This document shows, one piece after another, positions 11,501 to 22,599 of a stretch of 64,000 bases of DNA (the first letter of the stretch is position 1; every line of letters starts with the position of its first letter). The position numbers were made by a program, and so were the translations under genes. The stretch covers positions 1-64,000 of the forward strand of contig MDYQ01000061.1 in assembly GCA_003024175.1 (NCBI GenBank), given 5' to 3'. The notes below the pieces were generated by a model. It had not been told where the DNA came from. It saw only the letters and a list, made by a program, of their open reading frames with translations, and did no database searches. This DNA comes from Planoprotostelium fungivorum. Lineage: Eukaryota > Evosea > Variosea > Cavosteliida > Cavosteliaceae.

Positions 11501-14500
11501 CCGATCTACAAGTGAGACACCCAAAGTCATCTTGAGCTCGTGTCATGACAGATGAACCAGGTGTTGGATCTACACGATAATCAATTGGAGAGTGCAGATC
11601 TGTCGTGGCTGAATCGAATGGGTTCACTGGAGAGCATCGATCTGAGTGGGAATCAGATCAGATCGAGATTACCCCCCGTCACTCAACTCAGCCAACTCTC
11701 AAAGTTGGATTTGAATCGCAATTTTCTCTCGGGAAACATCTCCGACGACTATTGTAGATTGAGTCGATTATCTTATCTCGGGTGGGTTCTGGTTCGTTGT
11801 AGATGACCAGAATGACTCGTTGTAGACTGTCGCACAACCGGTTATCGGGTTCTGTTTGTACCTTCTCGGGGGATCTGACGCATCTGGGTGATCTGATGAT
11901 ATCATGGCAAACTCTTCCTGATGTCTTGCAGACCTGTCAGATAATTCCTTCAATGGAGATGTATCGTTCATCTCTGTTCTGTCATCCCTTCAATACCTCG
12001 ACCTCTCTTCCAATTCATTCAGCGGACAGGTGAGAGAGATACGATTCATCAATCGATCTATATAGAATCCTCTACGACGCTGATCTCTCACAGTTTCCAC
12101 GGTTAGACAGACTCGCGAGACTCCAATCAGCCAACATGAGGTGAATGAATGATATCTCTCTGTACAGATGAATGAATCGAGAACAGTTATAATTCACTGG
12201 AAGGGACGTTACCACCACTCAATGGACTCATCAACATGGTTTCCCTCGGTGAGTTCATTGATTCAAAATGAAAAAATTCATCCTCTCAGATCTGTCTCAC
12301 AATCGACTGATGAAGTCGATACCCAGTTTAGACAGTGACATCAATCTGAAGTGAGAACTCATTCATTCGACCCGTCTGACTCGTTGTAGTGCCATCAATT
12401 TCAGTTACAACATGTTCTCGGATGCAGAGACATTCATCCTACCCACGAACGATACCTATTGTGACATGACAGGTGAAACTCTTCACGTGTCAACCATTCA
12501 CTGAAGGTGATAGGTAACACCTTCGAGTGTCCCATCAGTGATGATGCGAGAAACAGATGTAAAGCAGTGTGTAGAGCCACCAATCTGATGGAAGAGACGA
12601 TCAGCATCAAGATGGACGGAGACCTATCCGTTTTCGATTCAGAAAAGTGAGTTCGCCTCATGACATCGTGACTAGACGTGTTGATATCATCACGATCTTC
12701 GGTGATGTCACGGATGTGATCTGATGATATCACAGGTTCTTACGTGCTCTGTCCCAGGTCCTGAATTGTGATAGCGATCGATTTCAGATCTTAAATCTGC
12801 GAAGCGGATCTGTCATCGTCGATCTGAACATCCACCCTCCGTCCAACATCAGGTGATCCTCCCTCCCTCTCTGTATCTAAAAATAGAACCACAGCCGAGA
12901 CCCCTCCGCCGTGGTGCTCGGCAGTAAGATGTACACCGATGCCTTTCGATTGGAGATGCAGAGTGAAGGGTACAACATAACTCTGGTCAACGAAGAGATA
13001 CCCTCACCACCCTCCTTGAGTGGACCCAACGTGGCACTCATCGTGGGTTTGACGGTAGGACTGACAGCCCTGTGTGTCATCGTTGCACTCTTTGTCCTAT
13101 CAAGGAGGAGGAAACCCGGGAAGATGTACGATCAGTTGATGTTGGTGGATATGTCCAAGATCAATCTGGACCCCATCAAGGAATCAGTCATTCCATCAAA
13201 GGTGAGAGGGATGTATTCATCGGCGATTGATCATGGTGCAGGAGATCACAGACATGGCACTGGTGAGTCACACGAGAATTTTCTCATCCTCATCTGCCGA
13301 TTTGATCTCATTTGATCTCATTTGATCTCATTTGATCTCATTTGATCTCATTTGATCTCATTTGATCTCATTTGATCTCATTTGATCTCATTTGATCTCA
13401 TTTGATCTCCTACTGATACATCTACAGATCGGATCGGGAGCGTGAGTGACACATGGATGTGATGGAATTCAATTCAAGTTTGACAGGTTCGGATTGGTCT
13501 ATTCTGCCAACTGGAGGAACATCAATGTTGCCGTGAAACAGATCAGAGCTGAGCTGTGTGACAGCCAGCAGGTGACCAACTTCCTGAGAGAGGTGGCCAT
13601 TCTACAACACCTCAGACCTCATCCAAACGTGGTCTTGTGTGAGTCATCGTGGTTCAAATGGATCATTGCGTTGATTTTGTGAACAGTCATGGGAATCACT
13701 CTACCTCCAGAACCTCTGTCTCTCGTCACGTGAGGTTTCGTACGTACGTTACGTAGGTCTGACATGTCCTAGGGAATACTGTGGGGGTGGTTCACTCTTC
13801 CGGTGAGAATGAGAGACAAAGTGGAGACTGAAGATAAATCTACAGATACATTCGTGATGCAACAGAGGTGGATGATGTTCGCAGAAAGAAATTCATCACC
13901 CAGATCGGTACGTACATTCATTTCGTTCGTTATACATCCTATTCATTCTACATTCGATTCATTCTATCACACATCATTCACTTCTCGTGACATCATTCCA
14001 GCCCAAGGAATGCTCCATCTACACTTGGAGAGGATCATACACAGAGACTTGGCCATACGAAACGTGAGACAGAAACAACGATGAATCTCACACTTGTAGA
14101 TCCTCCTCACCCACCACGGTGATGCCAAGGTGGCCGATTTCGGGCTGTCGAGAGAACAAGATGAGTCGGAGGGTCCAGCCCAAGTGACAGCCACTTCGGT
14201 GGGGCCTGTTCGGTGGATGGCACCAGAGGGTGAGATGAATGGATGAGATGCGATGGTTGATGTGTGACAGCCATCAAACTGAGACAGTACTCCACCAAGA
14301 GTGACGGTGAGGTGAAACGTTTCCATGGAGAGTGACTCGTTGTAGTGTGGTCGTTCGGTGTACTCATCTGGGAGATGGTGGCGGTGAAAGATCCATATCC
14401 AGACAAGACCACCATGGAGGTGACTCTCATTCCCATTTCCATTCACAGACGTCACCACCACTCAATGGACTCATCAACTGAACAGGTGGCCATCGGTGTC

Positions 14501-14838
14501 AGCTCAGGATCACTCAGGCTAGATATACCGGAAGACACCGATCCCCTCCTGGCTGAATTGATGACCGGTGATCATCTACAACGCGCCATAACTGACGCCC
14601 CTCAGATTGTTGGCAGACGGATCCTCAGCTGCGTCCCAATTTCCGTCGCATCTGTGAGACATTGGGAGTGGACACGAGGGGAGATGTGTCGAGGGAAGAG
14701 AGGAGCACAGACAGTCCCACAGCACATAATGAACACGTCGGTTCCATCACATCAGAGCAAGCGGGGTACGTGGGGGCCTCTGCGGTCTCTGTCGATTTTG
14801 GAGAGAACTCGTACGAGGCAGAGACGGAGGGATTGTAA
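8584..14838 (+). CDS. LRR receptor kinase, single-pass membrane, with tyrosine-kinase-like signatures
   Basis: Signal peptide MRGILLFLLAITSIAHAQ, then an N-terminal cap like that of plant LRR receptors (CTWFGINC), then many leucine-rich repeats spread over about 20 short exons (LDLSSS, LYLSKN, LTGTIS, IDLSGNQI, LSHNRLSGSV). The transmembrane segment is VALIVGLTVGLTALCVIVAL (about 13040-13100), followed by a basic stop-transfer RRRK. The kinase domain shows GSGAFGLVYSANW, VAVKQI, EYCGGGSLRY, HRDLAIRN, DFGLSRE, PVRWMAPE and DVWSFGVLIWEM, so all catalytic residues are present. The tail ends NSYEAETEGL. HRDLAxRN and PVRWMAPE are typical of tyrosine kinases, whereas amoebozoan LRR kinases usually fall in the TKL group; both remain possible. 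A 10-base minisatellite sits in the intron just before the glycine loop. It converges on the small charged gene 87 bases downstream. Confidence 0.88.
13301..13410 (+). repeat. Minisatellite, eleven copies of TTTGATCTCA, inside a receptor-kinase intron
   Basis: Eleven head-to-tail copies of the 10-base unit TTTGATCTCA, ten perfect and the last ending in C. They lie wholly in the intron between the juxtamembrane exon and the exon encoding the kinase glycine-rich loop. The copies are identical, so the array is probably young or kept uniform by slippage. Confidence 0.97.
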
Positions 14839-14839
14839 A

Positions 14840-14913
14840 ACTGTAAGAAGAGAAAGAGAAGAAAAGAGAAGAACGAAGAAAGAGAAGAGAAGGGAAAGAG
14901 AAGAAGAGAAATA
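14840..14913 (+). repeat. Homopurine tract between two convergent genes
   Basis: About 70 bases of almost pure A and G (repeating AGAGAAGA-like units, with one C) fill most of the 87-base gap between the LRR receptor kinase stop and the stop of the next minus-strand gene. Such tracts can form triplex DNA and slow polymerases. Here it lies where two opposing transcripts end. Confidence 0.7.
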
Positions 14914-14925
14914 CAGTGATTGGGT

Positions 14926-15577
14926 TTACTTGGTTGTCTTCTTCGACTTGCCTTTAGGAAGATATTGGGCCTTCTTTCCCATCTGTGCGATCAATGCCAT
15001 CTTCCTATCCACCAACTTCTGTGCCTTCTCCAGAATCTTATCCTCCGGCGTCATCTCCCTCAGTCGAACGCTCTCTTTACGAGGCAACTGTGGATCTGCT
15101 GGCCCAGGGCTCTGGTACATACTCCTCCTGATGTCTTCCAACTCTTCGTTCATCTGCACCTTCCTCTCAAAGGCTTCCACCTCCTCCGGCGTGGGATTCT
15201 GCTGCTTGAACAATTCAGCTCCGACTCTCTGCATGCTCCGCTCGGCGCTGGCTCTCTGTCCGATGTCCTTGGGGAGGATACCTCTCATTCGAACCTGCTT
15301 CGTGCTCTTCTTCTGTTTTCGATCGTCAGACGATGAATACATCTCGCATTCTCATCCATCTCACCTGATCAAACGTGGGTGTCTTCTTTTCTTTTGTCTC
15401 TTCCTCTTCTTTCTCTCCGACCGCCTCCTCCTGCTTCTCCTCCACCTCTGTTCCCTCCTGCGTCCTCGCGTTTCTCACTCGCACTGCCTCATCCCCAAAG
15501 GGATTCTGACGCGATAACTTGTCGAGGCGGTTCTTCTGTTTCCTACCGATGGGGTCTTCATCCTCCTTGTCCGCCAC
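14926..15577 (-). CDS. Small highly charged protein, unidentified
   Basis: Two exons (15577-15365 and 15312-14926) join at FDQ/KKS to give about 200 residues. The protein starts MADKEDEDPIGRKQKNRLDK, has a Glu/Lys-rich stretch (EEKQEEAVGEKEEEE), a predicted helical middle (AERSMQRVGAELFKQQ, EAFERKVQMNEELEDI) and a basic tail ending KGKSKKTTK. There is no signal peptide or membrane segment. I do not recognise a family. The charge pattern suits a nuclear or nucleolar assembly factor, but that is only a guess from composition. It follows the RbfA-like gene on the same strand after 54 bases. Confidence 0.65.
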
Positions 15578-15631
15578 CAGCTGCGGTTTCGGTCGTCGGT
15601 CGTCTTCGAGGCTCTCGAACAGATTCGGATT

Positions 15632-16668
15632 CTACCACCACGTCAACTGCGGTGCGTTTTCATTCGAGAGGATCACCTCGTAATACTGTGGGCCGTACAG
15701 AAGGAGGTTTCTCTTCAGCTCCATGTCCTTGGCCTCCTGCGTGCTGATGTAAGGTTTGAATCGGATCTTGGCTGATTTCTTGATGGAAGAGAGACGAGAG
15801 GTCACGATGTGTCGCATGTATTTGATGAACGATGGCTTATTGAGAAACTGAAGGTGACTCAGTCCATGTCTCCATTCACTCTCTCTCACCTTCTCGGCGG
15901 CCTCCGTCTCATTTTCATCACGAACGGAGAAGTGGATTGTCGCCAGCGTGAGATCTCTTGATAGAGATACGTTGTCTACAACGATTCCGGCGTTGTGGAT
16001 GTGACCAAAGTTGTTGTCTTCGGGGAGGTCACCGAGAGCTTTCTGAAGAGGTTGAGCGATGAGATGGGATGGACAACATCACCTCGACCGTATCATGGTA
16101 TAACTTGTTGAGGCGCAAGATACGGATGGAATGTCTTCCCGTCTCTTCTATGGCCTGTCTGGCTGTTCTTCGGATCTGTGCGTCGTTCTTCTGCTTCCTG
16201 ATGCTTTCCACCTGGGTGAGGTGAGGGTCGTGTGACCATTCGTATCAAACCTTGTTCAATTGGATGCGATCTCGTTTTGTCAATTGGATCTTACCTTCAA
16301 GGATATCTTCGTAGCCTGCGTTCGGTCAGTAACTCTGTTGTTGATTGCATTGAGTCACCTTCGAGTGGAAGGGTTTTGTACATGTATCTCTTCTGTTCTG
16401 GATTCCAATATTCTTGGATGTCTGAGGGCAACATCAGCCTTCTTCACTGCATTTTCGACTCACCCATCTCCTCCGATTCAAACTGAGCTGCAGCTCTCGC
16501 TTTGAATTCCTTCTCTGTGATCGATTTCTTGCGCAGGTTCAGCGGAGGAGTGAGATGAAAAGATCGGATCATAAAACCATCCATTGAAGTGCCCTTGATC
16601 ATCGTCGGTCTATACATTGGAGACCGACTGGTGGGACATTGACCCTGTCTCAAGAAGCACCTCAACAT
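15632..16668 (-). CDS. RbfA-domain protein, probably mitochondrial ribosome-binding factor A
   Basis: RbfA helps mature the small ribosomal subunit. The start MLRCFLRQGQ plus an Arg/Ser-rich, acid-free stretch ending RSFHLTPPLN is a classic mitochondrial presequence. Exons can be joined through EEYW-like, YEDILEGKIQL and VESIRKQ segments. The RbfA fold is visible in order: RLNKLYHDTVEKAL (helix 1), IVVDNVSLSRDLTLATIHF (the strand after the 'SxDL' turn), FLNKPSFIKYMRHIVTSRL (the long helix), SAKIRFKPY (last strand). Identity with bacterial RbfA is low but the block order and spacing fit. The C-terminus ends NAPQLTWW. The mitochondrial RNA polymerase lies elsewhere in this window, but no physical link is implied. 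Confidence 0.65.
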
Positions 16669-16757
16669 CGTGATGTGATGTGATCGAGAAATGAGGGTTT
16701 TGGTACTGGCCTTCTACAACTCACCACTACTAGTTCCAATAATAACACGACAGGGCC

Positions 16758-17401
16758 ATGATGATGCGACTCTTCTTCCTTCTGATCGTCTGTCATTGTC
16801 TGGTGGACGCCCAGCTTTCAGTCACGGACGCTTTGGAGATGGATCTCGTCCAACAGTGCACCGGCACAGTGGCGAACTACACAGGTGAGGCTCAGAGAGG
16901 TTCATAGGTGACTGAGTACCTCTCAGGTAGTTTCTGTTTCGAAGACGATGGAACTCCCATCGTCAATTACACGTATTGCGATTGCTATCCGCTCCCGGCA
17001 TCGAGTGGTCTACTGAACACGTGGATTCCCACATGTGGTACCAGTAGGTTCCAACCGAATGGTGTATGAATTGCTCACGTCATCTTTCTAGAGTACCTAG
17101 ATATCATCGTCAGTATGCAATACAATCGGTTGTTGTCGATGGACATCGGTCTGGTGAAATCGGTTAAAGGAGATGGATGTAGGAGCAGTTTAAGGCGCTA
17201 TGTCTGTTACGAAGTATTCAAACAAGTGAGTGGCTGATGACGCTGAAGCGGGACTGAACGAATCAGCATTTTCCCTCCACACCACCCATGAATTATGTTG
17301 CCACATGTCGCTCAGCTTGCTCAGACGTAAAGAACAAATGTCAGATCTCCGAAGAGTGCAACAGCCATCCTATATCAGGCTGTACAGGTTCACAAGTGTA
17401 G
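16758..17401 (+). CDS. Secreted Frizzled-CRD-like cysteine-rich protein
   Basis: Signal peptide MMMRLFFLLIVCHCLVDA, then a cysteine-rich domain of about 150 residues on four to five exons. Visible cysteine blocks are QQCTGTV, YTYCDCYPLP, PTCGT, GCRSSLRRYVCYEVF, ATCRSACSDVKNKC and SEECN, ending SGCTGSQV. The LRRYVCYEVF...CRSACSDVKNKC block matches the second half of the Frizzled cysteine-rich domain, where LRxFxCxxxxPxC is followed by PCRxxCxxxxxxC. There are several N-glycosylation sequons and no membrane segment or GPI signal, so it looks freely secreted. The last junction was chosen so that the exon at 17268 keeps the frame open through CRSACSDV. A function as a ligand or lipid-binding module is inferred only from the fold. 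Confidence 0.6.
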
Positions 17402-17493
17402 ATCATCCCTCCTCTATCGATACGATATGGTGGATTCCATCGAGTCATCAAGCGAGAGAGACAACACAGACGATGCATCATCATGTCTCATGT

Positions 17494-18178
17494 TTATTCT
17501 GAATAAAAACTCCAATTCTTGCTGTCTGGAAAATAGGCTTCCAACATCTTTGATTCTTCTGCCATCTCTTGTGAACTCCGTCTCACCCTCGGCTTCTCGA
17601 TCTGTACATGATGCATGAGTGGAAGGTGTTGAGATGATCAGGTCTTACCTCCTGATAGATGTCATCGTTTCTGGCAAAGTCACCGGGGCGTCTGGGCATG
17701 ATGTGAAGGTGAACGTGTTGAACTGTTTGGCCTGAGTCTGGTCCATCCTGATGGCAATGTCATTTTCGCATTATAGGAAGTGGATTTGGGTGGCAAAGAT
17801 GAACTCACCTGTATAGCCATGTTCATAGAAGTGGAAGGCCACTGTGTGAACGTTCAATCACAACCGTTTTGTGCCAATGATATAGATGAAGCAGATCTTA
17901 CCAGAGATGTTACGACTTTGGCTACGATCTGAGAGGAGATCATCATGTCCGACAACTCCTCAGCAGTCATATCGGCGAATCTCTCGACCTTTCTTTTCGG
18001 AATGATCATAACATGACCTATCGTATCGTTACCTCCAGAACAGACACGACACTCTTCTCCCACCAGGGACAGCCGGCATCAGATTGACGATTCCAAGACT
18101 GTACTTTGAACGGAAAAACACCTGAGTGGCATCCAAATTGTATTGTCCAAACGGGATGGGACGATCAGATTCTGTCAT
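17494..18178 (-). CDS. Fhit-like HIT-family dinucleoside triphosphate hydrolase
   Basis: Hydrolyses Ap3A-type dinucleotides. Reading starts [20 protein letters not shown], close to the Fhit beginning (RFGQHLIKPSVVF). It continues with [21 protein letters not shown] and [16 protein letters not shown]. The catalytic histidine triad is in [18 protein letters not shown], followed by ARNDDIYQE as in Fhit. The C-terminal block [17 protein letters not shown] matches the Fhit end (RSEEEMAAEAAALRVYF). Exons are short; one intron splits PG/HVM in the phosphate-binding loop region. The protein is cytosolic by its lack of targeting signals. About 200 bases lie between its start and the MFS transporter end. 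Confidence 0.85.
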
Positions 18179-18373
18179 GTCGTCTTTCAAGCATCACCAA
18201 CCATTGACCTCGTTGTAAATAGAGTTGAATCACGTGACTTCTTTTAATGCAGCTTTTTCCAGAATTGTGATGCATGAAGTCCTGGGCCCTCTGACGTAAA
18301 TAAGGTGCAAGTCTATCGAGTAGCTGTGATTCGTTCGTTAAGCGACGTTCGTCTATAAACTCAACAAACCTCA

Positions 18374-20385
18374 TCATGGTGACGCCTTCTGTAATTGTAC
18401 GTCGATCCTCTCTACGCGTGAAGCGTACTTGGACATCATTCGAATCTTACCACCGTAGAGATAGAATATGATGGGAGCTGGGATGCATACTAATGATAAA
18501 AAGGCGGGAACGGAGGACGCCCAGTGTATACCGAGAGATTTGTACATGTCATTGGTGAACAAGGCTGTATGACATCACTTGCTGTTCACGACGGGGTCGA
18601 TCACTCACGAAATGCCATTCCAAAAAGTGAGCGCAATACCGTATTGGCCGCCAGAACACTGATACAGTTGAATAATTACCTCACTCATATCCCACCTGGC
18701 GGCGTATTCCGTGTACGAATCGATTAAATAGATGAGGACCTGTTCGAAATTTAACCTCGCCATATAAAACCACTCACCGATAGAAAGACAAGCACCATTC
18801 CCATTCCAAAAGGAACACCGGCTGCCACGGGAGACATCCAATGGATCGATCGATCAGTCGTCCAGGCGAACCAAAACAGGCCGATGGGAAGCAAAACCGC
18901 CCCGATGATAGCAGGAGGGAGTCTCTCCTCGGGAGAAACAGTTCCTCCATTCTTCGCCAGCAGCTGAAGTGCGTTGGACGAGAGCATCCCATCTCAATCT
19001 CACCTTCAAATATCTCACGTATTCGTAATAACTGTAGGCGATGGCACCCAGCATCCCCACTAATATTCCTAAGAAGGGAAGACCACCGATACCTGGTGTC
19101 CAACCTCTCTGCTGCTGAAACACGATGGGATAAGCGGCGAACAGCATGTACAAGATACTGGAGACGTTAGAATGATTCTCGCATCGCAAGAATCACCCGT
19201 AAATAACGGCCATGTATACGCTCAGCAAGAAGACCAGAGGCTCTGTGAGCAAGAGAACCCAAGGTCGACTGATGGCGGAGATGAATACTTCCTTGCGGCT
19301 GGTTGGTTTGTCTGCGTCGTACCTAGAGATGTATCTCATGCCAGTCCTCATGGAGAGTAATTTCGCTCTCTCCTGCAGGAGAACTGGTGAATATGTCTCG
19401 GGCAAGAAGACAAGACCCATTATCAGCACTGCTCCAGACAGAATCGTCATGATCCCTGGTCGTTCATCAGATGATATTCGGGAGTGGATGAATGACCTTC
19501 GATCCAGCGGAAACCACAATATTGTCCCACGAATCCTCCAACGATAGGTCCCAGAGCTGGACCCATGAACGGCGCCGTGGCGAACATGCAACTGGCGATG
19601 CCTCTGTCTTTTGCTTCAAAAATGTCAGACAGAGTCCCTCCCCCCTACGACGATCAGCACGTAGTTCATGTGAGCAGCACTCACGTTTGTCAGCGGGGAT
19701 GACCCAGCCGCTCCAGCCAAAAAACGTAGGATTAGAAGTGTCTTCAGATCTTGAGCTCCCACAGCTCCTCCATTGAAGGCGGTCAGCCCAGTGTAGGTGA
19801 TGATGAAGATGATCCTTCGCCCGAAGATCTATAGGTCTCAAATCTTGGACTGACGAGAGAGACTCACCTCCGATAGAGGTGCCCACAGCAAAGGACCGAG
19901 AGCGAAACCAAGAACGAAGAGAGACACGCCCAAGATGAATTGGATCAAAGTTGCTCTGAAGGTGATCATGATCTCCCTCGTACCTCCGCTCTGTTTCTTT
20001 CAACTTTGAATGAAGTCGAAAGGGCTCACATAAGCGGAGGAACAGAAGGCCACCACGAAGGTAGAGATGGCCACGATGAAGGTGATCACCCACTTGTACC
20101 ATTTTGGAAACTTGATCGGATGCTCAGGATCTTCGGGCATCCAATCGACAATGAATGGCTCCTGGAAGGTGCCTAGCCCATCGTAATGATGGCTCCGGAT
20201 CTTATCATAGTTCGTTCTAAGTGGTATCAATCGACGTGCGAGACACAACCTTCTCGTAATTCTACCTGTATAGCCTCCACGGCTTCCACACTAGCGTGTG
20301 GTCCTCTGTGATGGGAGGAACAGATCCTTGTTGGTCTTTCATCTCTACCCAGCCGTTGACTTGTGCATTTGATGACGGCCTCATC
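18374..20385 (-). CDS. Major facilitator superfamily transporter, DHA1/polyamine-drug type
   Basis: A 12-helix proton antiporter of the fungal TPO/DHA1 style. The cytoplasmic N-terminus ends in VDWMPEDPEHPIKFPKWYKW, close to the W..PDDPxNPxNW motif of that family, and runs into helix 1 (VITFIVAISTFVVAFCSSAY). Later pieces show MFGTAPFMGPALGPIVGGF-type glycine-rich motif C (antisense of 19560-19600), SRKEVFISAISRPWVLL, and the last helix SSVPAFLSLVCIPAPIIFYLYGGKIR, ending DVQLQKASP. An in-frame ATG lies further upstream at 20501, but a TATATATA element at about 20505 makes the inner ATG at 20385 more likely. Substrate cannot be predicted; drug, polyamine or organic ion export is the family norm. 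Confidence 0.85.
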
Positions 20386-20504
20386 TCTGCCTGAGCACGT
20401 CCCGATTTGGTTTCTCCGTGCGGAAAATAGGAATCCCGAGCTTTCCATTGAAAGACCGTGTTCGCGGCGTGGGTCAGCCTCACTACCACTGCGAGGCTCA
20501 TTCC

Positions 20505-20513
20505 ATATATATA
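20505..20513. promoter_or_regulatory. TATA-like element in the divergent MFS/ALG8 promoter
   Basis: TATATATAG lies about 105 bases before the ALG8 start and about 120 bases before the inner MFS start. It is symmetric, so it could serve either gene. It is an unusually clear TATA sequence for this window. Confidence 0.4.
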
Positions 20514-20615
20514 GAACTTAAGAGAGAGTGGTGCAGGGAGGTCATCGTCTCAATTTGCTCGAAATCATCGATCTCGTTTACAACCCGATTTCGCGCGTCT
20601 GATCTCAGATCTCAA

Positions 20616-22596
20616 ATGAGCGACAAAGTGGATGGCCTCCCACCGCACTGGAGGACGAATGGAATACTGTTGATCGTCACATTCTCCTTGTGCTTGAAAC
20701 TCTTGTTGGTTCCTTCCTAGTGGGTAGACACATGATTGTCTCGATAGTCACACGATGTAGTGTCTCTACAGATTTCGACGTTCATCGAAACTGGATGGCA
20801 ATAACGAATTCCTTACCTCTCTCGAAATGGTATTATGAGGTACCTTGCCTTTTCAAATCTCTTTCAATCACTGACCACTTCAGTTCAGGACACATCAGAA
20901 TGGACGTTAGATTATCCTCCTTTTTTTGCATACTTCGAGTGGGCCTTATCACAGCTGGCGCCGATCGACATCGATCCTGATCTTTTGGACATCAGACCTG
21001 ATCCGTACAGAAGTTGGACCACCCTGTTGTATCAGAGATTAACCGTCATTGCATCAGACATTGTCCTCGTATTGGCTGCTCTGTATTATACAAGGTGAGT
21101 CCCACCTTTCATCGATCATTAATTCTCGATCAGCACTCTACGCACAGACAAACAGAAGTTGATCGTTTTCGCCGTCATCATTCTGAATGCGGGTCTTCTC
21201 ATGCTAGATCGTGAGCACCACCGCACGTGCCGTCTTAACTTTTCCCAGATATCCATTTCCAATACAACGGAATGCTATTGGGTCTATTACTCTTCAGCAT
21301 CACCTGCCTACAGAAGGTGACATCTCCATCATCCATCTTTCCGTCTCACACATCCAAGGGGAGACACATCACCGGATCCATCCTATTCGCCATCTGCCTC
21401 CATTTCAAACACATCAACTTGTATTGTGCCCCCGCTTATTTCACCTACCTCCTCTCTCATTACTGCCAACCCCATGGACGTTTCTCCTTCTCTCGATTCG
21501 TCGCGCTCGGCCTCTCCGTGGCTTCCATCTTCGTCTTCTCTCTGGGTCCGTTCTTGTTCCATGGAGTCGACCAGCTCGCCCAGATTCTAAAGAGGCTTTT
21601 TCCATTCGGAAGAGGTCTGTGTCACGCCTACTGGGCACCCAACGCCTGGGCCATCTACAACACTGTAGATCGTATCTTGGCGCGAGGTGAATGGATTTTA
21701 TTTTATTTTTATCTTCTGATGGAGAACAGTGTTGAGGGTGAAGAACAGTGAGACGGGAACATCACCGACGAGTGGTCTCGTGCAAGACATCGAACACGTC
21801 GTCTTACCCACCATCACTCCCTCCATCTCTCTCATCCTTGTCCTTCTATCCCTCTCTGTGAGTTCTTCCTGTTGGACTCAACATCATCCAACTCATCTAA
21901 TCATCCAACTCATCTAATCATCCAACTCATCATCACAGCCCATGCTGGTTCTATTATACAGGAGACCCAGCGCCTTGAAGTTCAAATTGAGTGTGGCGTT
22001 GTGCTCTCTCTCTTTTTTCATGTTTGGATGGCACGTGCACGAGAAGGCGATACTGATGTCCATCGTCCCGTTGTAGTGAGTCGATTTTCATTCGAATAAA
22101 ACTGAACCTTCAGCTTGGTCGTGGTGGACGACATCAGTCTGGCCAGAATCACTTTTTTTCTGACTACGGTGGGCCACTACTCCCTCTTCCCTGTTCTTTA
22201 CCAATCAGGAGGTGAGAGCGACATCTATCCGTCTGTCTTCTAAATGGACACAGAGATGATGACGAAGATCTGTCTCTTGTTGCTTCACTCCATCGTGTGC
22301 CTCTTGGGATTCCAACAGCTGCATCCGTCCATGAGGTTATCTTGGCTGGAATGTCTATACCTTTCGGGTCTCGTGCCGTTACAGCTCTTTGTGTCCTGCT
22401 TGCAGCCAGCTTTCCTTCCACAGTATCCATTCCTCCCTCTCATGTTCACATCGATCTACACATCTCTCGGGACGATCTCATCTTATGTCGCCATCTACCT
22501 CAGACTCTTCACTTTGAAGGAATAAACGAACTTGATGAGGAGCGATACGATGATGAAGCTGTGATGGACGAGATGATCGAAAGAATCGAAGCGTAG
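20616..22596 (+). CDS. ALG8: ALG8, dolichyl-P-Glc:Glc1Man9GlcNAc2-PP-dolichol alpha-1,3-glucosyltransferase
   Basis: ER multi-pass enzyme adding the second glucose to the lipid-linked N-glycan precursor. The start is [17 protein letters not shown] followed by the first helix. Family blocks occur in order: [24 protein letters not shown] then [17 protein letters not shown] (the catalytic acidic loop of ALG6/ALG8), [70 protein letters not shown] and [12 protein letters not shown]-like. The [15 protein letters not shown] and SGLVQ blocks match ALG8 better than ALG6. It has at least eight exons with introns as short as 40-50 bases and no sign of damage. It is divergent from the MFS gene and its stop lies three bases from that of the next gene on the other strand. 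Confidence 0.95.
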
Positions 22597-22599
22597 TGT

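Noticed and set aside
13301-13410. CRISPR-like direct repeats
   Set aside because: Units are 10 bases with no spacers, so this is a simple minisatellite in an intron.
18165-18377. Minus-strand frame after the MFS gene as part of the transporter
   Set aside because: The transporter already ends properly after its last helix at 18374, and this frame has no continuity with it.
20499-20501. Upstream ATG for the MFS transporter
   Set aside because: A TATA-like element lies only a few bases further upstream, too close for this ATG to be in the transcript.
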